A stretch of 5,209 nucleotides of DNA, from the NCBI GenBank assembly GCA_012031335.1, contig JAAUTT010000412.1:1-5209 (forward strand), in the 5' to 3' direction. The stretch comes from Bacteroidales bacterium (GTDB taxonomy: Bacteria; Bacteroidota; Bacteroidia; Bacteroidales; JAAUTT01). The first letter of the stretch is position 1. The number at the start of each line of letters is the position of its first letter. Below the pieces are notes generated by a model, which saw only the letters and a list, made by a program, of their open reading frames with translations, searched no databases and was not told the origin of the DNA. Made by a program: the position numbers and the translations under genes. Shown here in pieces: positions 1-5,209 of the stretch.

Positions 1-256
1 GAACTCTACGGTGAGGGTAATGCATATAGTTTGAATACCGTATCCACAATGCCCGTCTTGGGATATCCATTTCCAGTACTGAGATCAAACGGATTAATAC
101 CAGGCCGTTGATTACGGATAAGATTTTTGACGAGTCGGTTTTCATTACTGTAAAAACGATGAAATAAAACCGGCAGGGATTTATAAAAACTACGGTCTTA
201 TCGTAGTGGACCCCTCTATTCTCAGGGACATCAACCATCATGTAAACAATAACTGA
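1..256 (+). CDS. C-terminal end of an unrecognised upstream gene (two frameshifts)
   Basis: This is the 3' end of a gene that starts before the window. Read directly, the frame is interrupted, but one missing T in the run at 30-32 and one missing A in the run at 152-156 restore about 85 continuous codons. It begins ELYGEGNAYS-FEYRIHNARL, passes through TRPLITDKIFDESVFITVKN, and finishes NYGLIVVDPSILRDINHHVN plus two more Asn before the TGA at 254-256. The alternating hydrophobic and polar pattern suggests beta strands; no membrane segment, catalytic motif or family signature is recognised, so no function is proposed. Its stop overlaps the first ATG of the Rhs gene, which suggests co-translation and possibly a shared role, for example as another surface or secreted component. 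That link is inference. Without the two corrections, the apparent stops at 109-111 (frame 1) and 165-167 (frame 3) would make this region look non-coding. Confidence 0.6.
30..32 (+). other. Frameshift site: likely missing T
   Basis: Frame 1 reads GNAYS up to here and frame 3 continues FEYRIHNARLG. One extra T (AGT TTT GAA) joins them without a stop. Confidence 0.55.
152..156 (+). other. Frameshift site: likely missing A
   Basis: A run of five A. Frame 3 reads DESVFITVK to this point; with six A it continues NDEIKPAGIYKNYGLIVVD in frame 2 instead of ending at TAA 165-167. Confidence 0.6.
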
Positions 257-258
257 TG
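254..258 (+). promoter_or_regulatory. TGATG stop/start overlap joining upstream gene and Rhs gene
   Basis: The TGA ending the upstream reading frame (254-256) shares its A with the first candidate ATG of the Rhs gene (256-258). Such overlaps usually indicate translational coupling within one mRNA. No GGAGG-like ribosome binding site precedes it; the upstream stretch is A-rich (TAAACAATAA at 242-251), which fits Bacteroidota, whose genes often lack Shine-Dalgarno sequences. Two further in-frame ATGs follow at 262 and 271, so the exact start is uncertain. Confidence 0.5.
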
Positions 259-531
259 CTTATGCAAGCAATGTTCAAAAAACTGTTTTTCTTTTCTGCT
301 GCGATGTTGGCAGGGTTTGTTTTTGTGCAGGCCCAGGTAAGTTCATCGGTATACTGGCCGAAAGACAGTTTATGGGTAGGCCGTATGCTCACCATTAAAG
401 ACGGTGACCAGAGCAACGGGAACGATACCATATTGCTGAAGCGCAATACTGTTATACGTCTTAAGTATACGGGCGATGAGCATACACAAACGACCTATTA
501 CCCCCTTTTGGCGGTACCGCCTTGGTTATAA
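256..531 (+). CDS. Rhs protein fragment 1: signal peptide and N-terminus
   Basis: This fragment is the true 5' end of the Rhs gene. The first 27 residues hold a clear Sec signal peptide: a basic start (MFKK), a hydrophobic core (LFFFSAAMLAGFVFV) and a QAQ cleavage region. The start at ATG 271 gives the most usual signal-peptide layout; ATG 256 overlaps the upstream stop and ATG 262 is also in frame. The mature part begins VSSSVYWPKDSLWVGRMLTI and contains a short beta-rich stretch with DTILLKRNTVIRLKYTGDE. Real coding in this frame ends near 501; the last ten or so residues before the TAA at 529-531 (PLLAVPPWL) are out-of-frame read-through after a missing C. The protein continues in the frame of the next fragment. 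Confidence 0.7.
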   Translation: MLMQAMFKKLFFFSAAMLAGFVFVQAQVSSSVYWPKDSLWVGRMLTIKDGDQSNGNDTILLKRNTVIRLKYTGDEHTQTTYYPLLAVPPWL

Positions 532-3500
532 GCTGATGAATACGCTGGATACCAACGAATTCATTCTCGATACGCTGGATATAAGCGGCGGCCCCAACAT
601 TGCCGATTGCAATTTTCTGGGTTCCCAATATTATGCTACCAACTGGAAGGATTATAAACTCCGGGTTACCTACCTTTGTGCGAAATCCGGTACCAGCAAT
701 ACCTGTCTCACTACTCCCCATAGTTATGCCTTTCTGCCCAAAGATATTGAGTTGGAAGCGGTAATGGAAGTAACCAGGGTAGTACGTATGCCGAATTCCA
801 ATTCCGGGATTACCTCGATAAGCCGTGGTACTTCCGAGGTGCTCGGTATTGAAAATCAGCTGGGGCTTCCTAACAATTGCTGGAATCTGAATGAATATAT
901 CAAGTGGACAGAAATTACCTGGGCTCTTGAATACGAAGTAGAATGGGTGTATATCCCGGATGGTTTATATGTTCCCTCCCAGTCGGATTATTTTAATAAC
1001 TATGCAGGTTCTCTTTCTGATTATCAGCAGGCTTTTGAGCTCAGTGAACCGGTACGGATAACCACACCCTATAATTATTATCCCATGCCCTGGGAATATC
1101 CCAAAGACGGAAAAATTTATATCCGGGTACGTCCGTTGGGCAGGCTCATTAATGCACCCTTGCAGGATTATGACCAGCCGGCTTTTTACCCCTGGTTCTA
1201 TACTGTTACCCTTGTACAGGAGTCTACCACCTTCAATGATGACCGTAACTGGCAGCGGGTAACGACCTTTGCCGAAGAAGGGAAATTCAAAAAAGTAATT
1301 TCCTATTACGATGGTCTCAACCGCAGCCGCCAGAGCCTTACCCATATCAGTTCCGATCATTCGGTTATCATAGCCGAAACCCTCTACGATCATGAAGGCC
1401 GGGGCGTAGTACAAACCATGCCCTACCCCGAAGAATGTGTTCAGCTTGAATACAAACCCGACCGGCACAGAGACAATAACGACCAGGAATGGAACAAGTA
1501 TGACTTTGAGCTGGAGGCGAACAACTCCAATAACGACAATGAAAAGCTCAATGTATCCACCGGAGCTCCCGGTATTATTCTACCAACAACCCCTTTCTGG
1601 CCCTGGGCGAACATTATGACTCGGATTTTTACACCCCTGATGCCGACCTCTACCCCTATACCCGGGTACAATACCTGATGGATGGTACCGGGAGGCCCGA
1701 CCGCAGTTCCGGCGTAGGCCCGGTACATCGCCTGGGGGGCGGGCACGATACCCGCTACCTCTATGGCAATACCAATATGGTAGAACTGGTTCGCCTCTTT
1801 GGTGAAAACGTGGGGATAGCCGCTCACTATAAAAAGAATGTAGTGGCAGATGCCAACGGCCAGTCAAACATAACCTATCTGGATCAGGAAGGGCGGGTCA
1901 TTGCCACCGCTCTAACCGGCAGCCCTCCCAATGGCCTTATTCCTCTGATGGTGCTGCTACAGAAACCATTACCGTGGATATCATGAACGGTAACAATATC
2001 ATCGATGAAACCCATGGTAGAAGTACCATGGTTTATTCGGTACTGAATATCACCCCCGGTACGGATTACAGTTTTCGTTACCGCATACCCTACCAGTTGT
2101 TTTACAATACAGATGGATCGGCATGTATGGCCTGTAAATACAAACTCGAAATACGCATAGAAGGTCCGGGTATTGACGACAATACCGGCCCTTCCACCAT
2201 TCTTACCGAACTGGTATATACCGGTGATGTGTACCCGCCCGGTACCCTTCCTGTTACCGCACCGGCATGTACTACCGATGCAGGCAGTTATTTTGAATGG
2301 GTCAACCCGACTACCTATACCTTTACCGAAGCCGGTAGCTATACCATTTACAAAACCCTTATCTGGGATAAAGATGCAGCCCTTGATGCGGTACTGGCTT
2401 CACTGGATCCGCTTGTAAACAGTACTACAGCGGCCGTACAGCAGGCCTACAACAGCCAGTTCAGTGCTACAGTGGAAGAAGACGATTGCGACTTCCTGCT
2501 TCAAAACTCCGGCCATACCTATCCTACGGATGAGTACAACGAAGTTTTCTCCGCTATGGCCGATGGCGAATGCCGTTCTATATACAATCGGATGCTGGGC
2601 CAGGTAAGCCCCGGAGGGTATTTTATCACAGATACTGTAGCGGGAGGTACCTATCAGCTCCGTGCAATAGATTATACCAATGGTCATAATATACTCGATG
2701 TATTGAGTGACGATTACGGATCATCAATCACCATAGGAAGCACTACCTATACCCTTCGGTTTCTTTTACCCGATGGTACGGATATATTGGAGCCTGTCTA
2801 TGGCCCCTCCCCGTATACATTTGACGATGGAGCCCTTGATCTGATCATACAATACTGGCGGCCGGAATGGGCTGACCTGATGGTAATTTTTGAGCATCCC
2901 GAATATTGCCATTATACACTATGTACCCGGTATTCCGGCACAGATCAGTATACCACCCTGGATGAATCCAACTCCTCCGTACTCTATGACCTGAAAATGG
3001 TTGAACAGACCGGAGCAGACATCCAGTACTCCGGAACCCAGGACAGCTATATGAACCCCCAGCGGTACGACAGCCCCAACTATAGTGCCATAGCCCCCTA
3101 TTATCTCAATCCTTATGATCCGGGTGAAGATTACCCCAATTCCCAGCTTTCTACCCGGGATCCCTACCCGGATAATATAGGAGATGATATTAATGCCGAA
3201 ATGGAAGATTACCTCACCGATCAGTTTGGCAATCATTTCAGCATCTGGGAGTTCAGCCATCCTTTTATCACCACCAACCCGGTAACCGTGGCTGCCGCCG
3301 GGTATAACAACCAGATGGGCAATACCAATATCTTCAACCAGCCCTTTGATCTCAGTACCACCAACCCTGATGCAGACAATATACTCTGGAATCTTTTCCG
3401 GGGCTCTTACCTGCAGGCCAAAACACAGTTTCGTTATGATGCTGTACGTCTTCAGAATACATGCCCCATTCTCAGCGATCCCCACCGGATTGTGTTGGGT

Positions 3501-5209
3501 AGCGGAGGCCAGCCCGAAGATGAAAACGACATCAGCCAGATGACCAACGATATACTCAACAATATTTTTAATACCCCTCCGGGGACACCACGGTAAACGG
3601 TATGGGCAACCTATGTTACGAAAGTTGTGAAAACCGGGCAAACCTTTTATTGGATAATCTCTTTGGGAACTGTTATTCCCTTTTCCAGATCGAACAGTGG
3701 ATTACGATGAACAATACCTCTGCTACAGGAGAGCCGGCAGATATTGTAGAGGATCTGCTGGATGACCTGCGGCAGGAACTCATTGATTTTTGTGTAAACG
3801 GCCCCACCACCCTTCGGGAAACTGGGCAGGTTGCAGTTCAGCCTTTCCCTATGGCATAATTCCCGAAAGCGAAATAGACGGGCTCGAAACCCCGGGCATG
3901 ATCTGTATACCTTTTACGGTTTACTCACCAGTTTTGAATCTACCCTTGATGGATATGGTTTCGGTAGCTGTATCGTACTTACAGTAGGCGACTCCATTGA
4001 GCAGGGCGGAGACCCGGCTTCTATCATCACCAGTAGTGTTGTACAGGTATGCCGGTACGAAGATTGTTTACCTCCACTTCGGACATTACCACCTATCTCG
4101 AAGACCTTATTAACGATATCATGGGCAATAGTGCCGGTAGTACCTTCCAGGAATCCATAACGATGGGTACCGGGGGCACCTCCTGCACCTATTGCGGTTG
4201 TATACCCGAGGGTACCTCTGAACTGATCCAGGATCCTCCGGCACCGGATAAGACCTATTATTACCCCTCTACACCCTGTCTCGAATTGTTTAAAGACTGC
4301 GGCAGTTTTAGCGGCAGTTCCTGTAGCAATGGCCTCACCGCTACTATCCACAGCGGCAATACGTACAAAACCGTAGGCAACGACCGTTATTATAATTTCC
4401 CCAAATACCTTACCGAAAACTGTATAGGCTGCTACCTGAAGTTTTTTACATCCTGCTCTTCCACAGCAGGTAGTATTAACTATGCCGGCATCGTAGAAAT
4501 TCCCTATTCTGTTCTTGGGAGCGGTATTGTACTGAGCACTACCAATGTACAGCAGACAGGCCCCCGTAAATATGTGGTAGAAGCAACCACCTGCCCCTTT
4601 ATCACCAACTACAGCCTGTCGGATTACGACCCCTCCGGAGGCTGCGGAGGAAATACAAAAGTATATGTGGAAATTGATCTTTCCGGTTGTCCATCGTCCG
4701 TAGTATGCGAAGAAGAAACCGTATATACGCTCAACATTACCCAACCTGAATTTGATTATTCATCCTGGTATTCCGATTGCGTAAGCTTATTGTACAGCGT
4801 GGCCCAGGCCCAGGCAGATGAAGCATTTGACCTCTATATACAAGACCTCGCCTCCCAGATCATGGCCAATATGCAATGCCTGGACAATCTTAATGAGTCC
4901 ATGGTGATGACCTATGATCTGCGGGAACATCATTATACCCTGTATTATTACGACCAGGCGGGCAATCTGGTACAGACCGTACCCCCTGCGGGAGTAGATG
5001 TGCTGGATAATAGCCATTTTTCAGCATCCGGAAATACCATTGTATGGGATCAGACTTCCCCCGATCATACCTTTATTACCCGTTACCAGTATTCCTCCCT
5101 CAATCAGCCCATTGAACAGCTCACCCCCGATGGAGGCCTTACCGCTTATTATTACGATGACAAAGGCCGGATCACCCATTCCCAGCATGCACAGCAGCGT
5201 TTTAATAAA
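256..5209 (+). CDS. Giant secreted Rhs/YD-repeat protein, Bacteroidota type; 3'-partial, reconstructed across ~8 frameshifts
   Basis: One gene fills the rest of the window, giving about 1,654 codons after adding one base at each of eight sites. Residue numbers here use that corrected frame. Order: signal peptide (~6-27); N-terminal beta-rich region with a fibronectin-like segment (ALEYEVEWVYI, ~220; IYIRVRPLGRLI, ~288); an Rhs N-terminal segment resembling DUF6443 (VISYYDGLNRSRQS to GRGVVQTMPYP, ~346-395); the block RVQYLMDGTGRPDRSSGVGP to LDQEGRVIATALTG (~475-556); a long cysteine-bearing middle (~570-1545) with CMACKYKLEI, YTIYKTL, CRSIYNRMLGQVSPGGYF and HPEYCHYTLC; then YD repeats from ~1563. 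Rhs proteins of this type are exported, form YD-repeat shells or surface filaments, and often carry a variable, sometimes toxic, C-terminus. That end is beyond the window. The molecular role is therefore inferred from family only; the family assignment itself is well supported by several collinear motifs. Confidence 0.85.
271..333 (+). other. Signal peptide coding segment of the Rhs protein
   Basis: From ATG 271 the residues read MFKK, then the apolar run LFFFSAAMLAGFVFV, then QAQ. This is a textbook n-, h- and c-region arrangement, with likely cleavage after VQA or VQAQ. There is no cysteine at the cleavage point, so it is not a lipoprotein signal. It implies Sec export to the periplasm, from where the protein may go on to the surface. 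Confidence 0.75.
476..1678 (+). CDS. Rhs protein fragment 2: fibronectin-like region and Rhs N-terminal (DUF6443-like) segment
   Basis: The ATG at 476 is not a real start: it lies inside the coding sequence of fragment 1 in another frame. Genuine coding in this frame runs from about 525 (LGYKLMNTLDTNEF) to about 1567 (NEKLNVSTGA). It holds a beta-rich stretch with four cysteines (ADCNF, TYLCAK, NTCLTT, NNCWN), a fibronectin-like segment (ITWALEYEVEWVYIPDG at ~914-961; KIYIRVRPLGRLI at ~1112-1150), and the most diagnostic part, FNDDRNWQRVTTFAEEGKF followed by VISYYDGLNRSRQSLTHIS and ETLYDHEGRGVVQTMPYPEE (~1231-1434). This pattern is typical of the N-terminal part of Bacteroidota Rhs proteins. 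The last ~37 residues before the TGA at 1676-1678 are out-of-frame; the real protein switches frame near 1567-1570. Confidence 0.8.
   Translation: MSIHKRPITPFWRYRLGYKLMNTLDTNEFILDTLDISGGPNIADCNFLGSQYYATNWKDYKLRVTYLCAKSGTSNTCLTTPHSYAFLPKDIELEAVMEVTRVVRMPNSNSGITSISRGTSEVLGIENQLGLPNNCWNLNEYIKWTEITWALEYEVEWVYIPDGLYVPSQSDYFNNYAGSLSDYQQAFELSEPVRITTPYNYYPMPWEYPKDGKIYIRVRPLGRLINAPLQDYDQPAFYPWFYTVTLVQESTTFNDDRNWQRVTTFAEEGKFKKVISYYDGLNRSRQSLTHISSDHSVIIAETLYDHEGRGVVQTMPYPEECVQLEYKPDRHRDNNDQEWNKYDFELEANNSNNDNEKLNVSTGAPGIILPTTPFWPWANIMTRIFTPLMPTSTPIPGYNT
501..525 (+). other. Frameshift region: likely two missing bases (C in 501-505, G in 524-525)
   Basis: The protein moves from frame 1 (DEHTQTTYYP) to frame 2 (LGYKLMNTLDTNEF). 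Two missing bases give TTYYPPFGGTALGYKLMNT through frame 3. A single extra C in the C run would instead give TTYYPFWRYRLGYKLMNT. The first reading fits the deletion-only pattern elsewhere; the second needs fewer events. Confidence 0.6.
540..581 (+). repeat. 12-bp direct repeat (ATACGCTGGATA), two copies 30 bases apart
   Basis: Copies start at 540 and 570. They are in frame and encode the paired TLDT and TLDI of NTLDTNEFILDTLDISGG, so this is most simply a small internal protein repeat. Confidence 0.6.
1565..1571 (+). other. Frameshift site: likely missing T or C
   Basis: Frame 2 reads NEKLNVSTGA and frame 1 continues SRYYSTNNPFLALGEHYD. One more T or C in GCTCCCGG joins them, giving STGASRYYSTNNPF or STGAPRYYSTNNPF. 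Confidence 0.75.
1678..1986 (+). CDS. Rhs protein fragment 3: GVGP / GQSNITYLDQEGRVIATAL block
   Basis: Real coding in this frame starts upstream of the apparent ATG, at about 1570: SRYYSTNNPFLALGEHYDSD and FYTPDADLYPYTRVQYLMDG lead straight into the ORF. The ATG at 1678 is simply an internal Met. Conserved family elements follow: GTGRPDRSSGVGPVHRLGGG, DTRYLYGNTNMVELVRLFGE, NVGIAAHYKKNVVADANGQS and ITYLDQEGRVIATALTG. These are the strongest matches to the Bacteroidota Rhs family in the window. Coding in this frame is genuine up to about 1943 (SPPNGLIP); after that, LMVLLQKPLPWIS before the TGA at 1984-1986 is out of frame because of a missing base near 1942-1944. Confidence 0.8.
   Translation: MDGTGRPDRSSGVGPVHRLGGGHDTRYLYGNTNMVELVRLFGENVGIAAHYKKNVVADANGQSNITYLDQEGRVIATALTGSPPNGLIPLMVLLQKPLPWIS
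1940..1944 (+). other. Frameshift site: likely missing C or T
   Basis: Frame 1 reads ATALTGSPPNGLIP and frame 3 continues SDGAATETITVDIMNG. One added base in TTCCT joins them. Confidence 0.7.
1974..3596 (+). CDS. Rhs protein fragment 4: long cysteine-containing middle region
   Basis: This is the longest uninterrupted piece. Genuine coding begins at about 1944 (SDGAATETITVDIMNGNNII), before the apparent ATG at 1974, which is an internal Met. The fragment carries motifs seen in the non-repeat middle of Bacteroidota Rhs proteins: CMACKYKLEIRIEGPG (2124 on), GSYTIYKTLIWDKDAALDAV (~2334), DDCDFLLQ, GECRSIYNRMLGQVSPGGYF (~2568), and YWRPEWADLMVIFEHPEYCHYTLCTRY (cited in part, ~2851-2931). A less conserved acidic, Pro/Tyr/Asn-rich stretch follows (~3040-3200; YLNPYDPGEDYPNSQLSTRD). 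Eight cysteines are spread along it, consistent with an exported, disulfide-bonded protein. No catalytic motif is seen. The reading ends NNIFNTPPG; the last few residues to the TAA at 3594-3596 are out of frame after a missing G at 3581-3584. Confidence 0.8.
   Translation: MDIMNGNNIIDETHGRSTMVYSVLNITPGTDYSFRYRIPYQLFYNTDGSACMACKYKLEIRIEGPGIDDNTGPSTILTELVYTGDVYPPGTLPVTAPACTTDAGSYFEWVNPTTYTFTEAGSYTIYKTLIWDKDAALDAVLASLDPLVNSTTAAVQQAYNSQFSATVEEDDCDFLLQNSGHTYPTDEYNEVFSAMADGECRSIYNRMLGQVSPGGYFITDTVAGGTYQLRAIDYTNGHNILDVLSDDYGSSITIGSTTYTLRFLLPDGTDILEPVYGPSPYTFDDGALDLIIQYWRPEWADLMVIFEHPEYCHYTLCTRYSGTDQYTTLDESNSSVLYDLKMVEQTGADIQYSGTQDSYMNPQRYDSPNYSAIAPYYLNPYDPGEDYPNSQLSTRDPYPDNIGDDINAEMEDYLTDQFGNHFSIWEFSHPFITTNPVTVAAAGYNNQMGNTNIFNQPFDLSTTNPDADNILWNLFRGSYLQAKTQFRYDAVRLQNTCPILSDPHRIVLGSGGQPEDENDISQMTNDILNNIFNTPPGTPR
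2012..2031. repeat. Perfect 8-bp inverted repeat with 4-base loop
   Basis: CCATGGTA, loop GAAG, TACCATGG. It lies inside the coding region (residues around THGRSTMV), so a role as terminator is unlikely. No second copy was noticed in the window. It may be chance, helped by the frequent GGTACC/CCGGTA-like words in this gene. Confidence 0.6.
3581..3584 (+). other. Frameshift site: likely missing G
   Basis: Run of four G. With five, CCG GGG GAC ACC ACG reads NTPPGDTTVNGMGN, removing the TAA at 3594-3596. Confidence 0.75.
3602..3859 (+). CDS. Rhs protein fragment 5: middle region, continued
   Basis: With one G restored in the run at 3581-3584, the preceding fragment reads NNIFNTPPG-DTTVNGMGNL and runs directly into this one, so the ATG at 3602 is an internal Met. 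The piece encodes GNLCYESCENRANLLLDNLF and GNCYSLFQIEQWITMNNTSA, then the acidic helical-looking IVEDLLDDLRQELIDFCVNG. It has four cysteines. Genuine coding goes to about 3847 (VAVQPF); a missing C at 3847-3849 then produces the false end PMA plus TAA (3857-3859). In the corrected frame the protein continues PYGIIPESEIDGLETPG. Confidence 0.7.
   Translation: MGNLCYESCENRANLLLDNLFGNCYSLFQIEQWITMNNTSATGEPADIVEDLLDDLRQELIDFCVNGPTTLRETGQVAVQPFPMA
3831..4160 (+). CDS. Rhs protein fragment 6: short piece between clustered frameshifts
   Basis: Only the part from about 3894 to 4066 of this frame is genuine Rhs coding: HDLYTFYGLLTSFESTLDGY, GFGSCIVLTVGDSIEQGGDP and ASIITSSVVQVCRYEDC. Its apparent start is a TTG in unrelated frame. 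Upstream, frame 1 supplies PYGIIPESEIDGLETPG (about 3847-3893); downstream, frame 2 takes over at the T run 4066-4068. The residues after YEDC in this frame (PPLRTLPPISKTLL to the TAA at 4158-4160) are not real protein. As a stand-alone gene this would be an artefact; it is listed because it contains real sequence of the Rhs protein. Confidence 0.5.
   Translation: MQFSLSLWHNSRKRNRRARNPGHDLYTFYGLLTSFESTLDGYGFGSCIVLTVGDSIEQGGDPASIITSSVVQVCRYEDCLPPLRTLPPISKTLLTISWAIVPVVPSRNP
3847..3849 (+). other. Frameshift site: likely missing C
   Basis: Run of three C. With four, the protein reads VAVQPFPYGIIPESEIDG, removing the TAA at 3857-3859. Confidence 0.6.
3890..3896 (+). other. Frameshift site: likely missing C or G
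   Basis: CCCCGGG. One extra C or G changes ETPGM to ETPGHDLYTFYGLLTS, joining frame 1 to frame 3. Confidence 0.6.
4049..5209 (+). CDS. Rhs protein fragment 7: cysteine-rich segment and first YD repeats (open at window end)
   Basis: This frame is open from the last upstream stop to the final base (codon boundary at 5209) with no stop. The apparent ATG is 4049, but genuine coding joins at about 4068: VCRYEDC-FTSTSDITTYLE. It then encodes SCTYCGCIPEG, DKTYYYPSTPCLELFKDCGS and TENCIGCYLKFFTSCSSTAG, with about 15 cysteines between 4160 and 4880, then LTLYYY-type YD repeats: YTLYYYDQAGNLVQTVPPAG (~4936), RYQYSSLNQPIEQLTPDGGL and TAYYYDDKGRITHSQHAQQR (~5080-5200). YD repeats build the beta-sheet shell or filament of Rhs/Tc-type proteins. 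The final QRFNK runs off the window, so more repeats and the C-terminal core are expected downstream. Confidence 0.85.
   Translation, partial: MPVRRLFTSTSDITTYLEDLINDIMGNSAGSTFQESITMGTGGTSCTYCGCIPEGTSELIQDPPAPDKTYYYPSTPCLELFKDCGSFSGSSCSNGLTATIHSGNTYKTVGNDRYYNFPKYLTENCIGCYLKFFTSCSSTAGSINYAGIVEIPYSVLGSGIVLSTTNVQQTGPRKYVVEATTCPFITNYSLSDYDPSGGCGGNTKVYVEIDLSGCPSSVVCEEETVYTLNITQPEFDYSSWYSDCVSLLYSVAQAQADEAFDLYIQDLASQIMANMQCLDNLNESMVMTYDLREHHYTLYYYDQAGNLVQTVPPAGVDVLDNSHFSASGNTIVWDQTSPDHTFITRYQYSSLNQPIEQLTPDGGLTAYYYDDKGRITHSQHAQQRFNK
4066..4068 (+). other. Frameshift site: likely missing T
   Basis: Run of three T. With four, TGT TTT ACC TCC reads RYEDCFTSTSDITTYLE, joining frame 3 to the frame that stays open to the window end. 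Confidence 0.65.
4936..5172 (+). other. First YD (Rhs) repeats
   Basis: Two or three degenerate repeats of the YD type are visible: YTLYYYDQAGNLVQTVPP, then RYQYSSLNQPIEQLTPDGG, then YYYDDKGRITHSQ. Each follows the family pattern of an aromatic-rich strand, a YD or YxxLN turn, G-N/R-L/I and a polar strand. They mark the change from the cysteine-rich middle region, which lacks such repeats, to the repeat-built part of the protein. Confidence 0.75.

Noticed and set aside
165..255. Intergenic leader with a promoter before the Rhs gene
   Set aside because: Frame 2 from about 155 to 256 reads as sensible protein continuous with the upstream gene once one A is added. I did not find a convincing TTG / TAnnTTTG Bacteroidota promoter pair in this stretch.
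1437..1619. Small + strand frames at 1437-1619, 2173-2418 and 3346-3543
   Set aside because: They overlap the established Rhs frame in a different frame, and their products lack any recognisable feature.
1676..1680. TGATG overlap suggesting a second coupled gene start at 1678
   Set aside because: Family-like coding in the downstream frame already runs from about 1570 (RYYSTNNPFLALGEHYDSD onward), so the ATG is an internal Met and the TGA is out of frame.
1942..4068. Programmed ribosomal frameshifting
   Set aside because: Too many sites, no common slippery heptamer, no stimulating structure noticed, and the same pattern also affects the upstream gene. Missing bases explain it more simply.
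3914..4744. Long open frame on the - strand (276 codons)
   Set aside because: It lies opposite genuine Rhs coding and has no recognisable domain. The composition (strings of Gly, Ile, Val, Ala) is what the complement of this gene's codon use produces. The same applies to the - strand frames at 2919-3641, 965-1468, 1441-1827, 1580-1867, 2400-2687, 461-721, 231-446 and 4787-5017.
5203..5208. Tandem TAA TAA at the window end as the gene's stop
   Set aside because: They are in frame 1, while the Rhs protein is in frame 2 here (CAG CGT TTT AAT AAA). YD-repeat proteins normally continue well beyond this point.

Overview
The window looks like chromosomal DNA from a member of the Bacteroidota (Flavobacteriia, Cytophagia or Sphingobacteriia type). 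All recognisable coding sequence is on the + strand and there is almost no non-coding DNA. The main gene encodes the N-terminal ~1,650 residues of a very large secreted Rhs/YD-repeat protein of the kind common in that phylum. Its recognisable motifs include an Rhs N-terminal segment (YYDGLNRSRQ ... ETLYDHEGRGVVQTMP), a conserved block (GVGPVHRLGGGH ... GQSNITYLDQEGRVIATAL), a long cysteine-containing middle (SPGGYF, HPEYCHYTLC), and the first YD repeats (YYYDQAGNLVQTVPP, YYYDDKGRI). The phylum call is an inference from this protein family and from the lack of a Shine-Dalgarno sequence.

Layout: bases 1-256 hold the last ~85 codons of an unrecognised upstream gene. Its stop codon (TGA 254-256) overlaps the first ATG of the Rhs gene (ATG 256-258), so the two appear to be one translationally coupled unit. 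From 256 to the last base the sequence reads as one protein with no genuine stop. The gene continues past the window, so its C-terminus (the Rhs core and any variable or toxin tail) is not visible. No tRNA, rRNA, CRISPR array, insertion sequence, promoter or terminator was found.

The most striking property is that both genes are broken into pieces by about ten reading-frame changes. Every one moves the frame the same way (1 to 3 to 2 to 1), as expected from a single missing base, and most fall in short C, G, T or A runs. Adding one base at each site restores continuous family-like protein. This looks like an uncorrected sequencing or assembly error pattern rather than gene decay or programmed frameshifting. 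An automatic caller would report about seven separate overlapping small genes; they should be read as fragments of one gene of about 1,654 codons so far. No novel system is evident. The points worth follow-up are the identity of the coupled upstream gene, the missing C-terminus, and the cysteine-rich middle of the Rhs protein.
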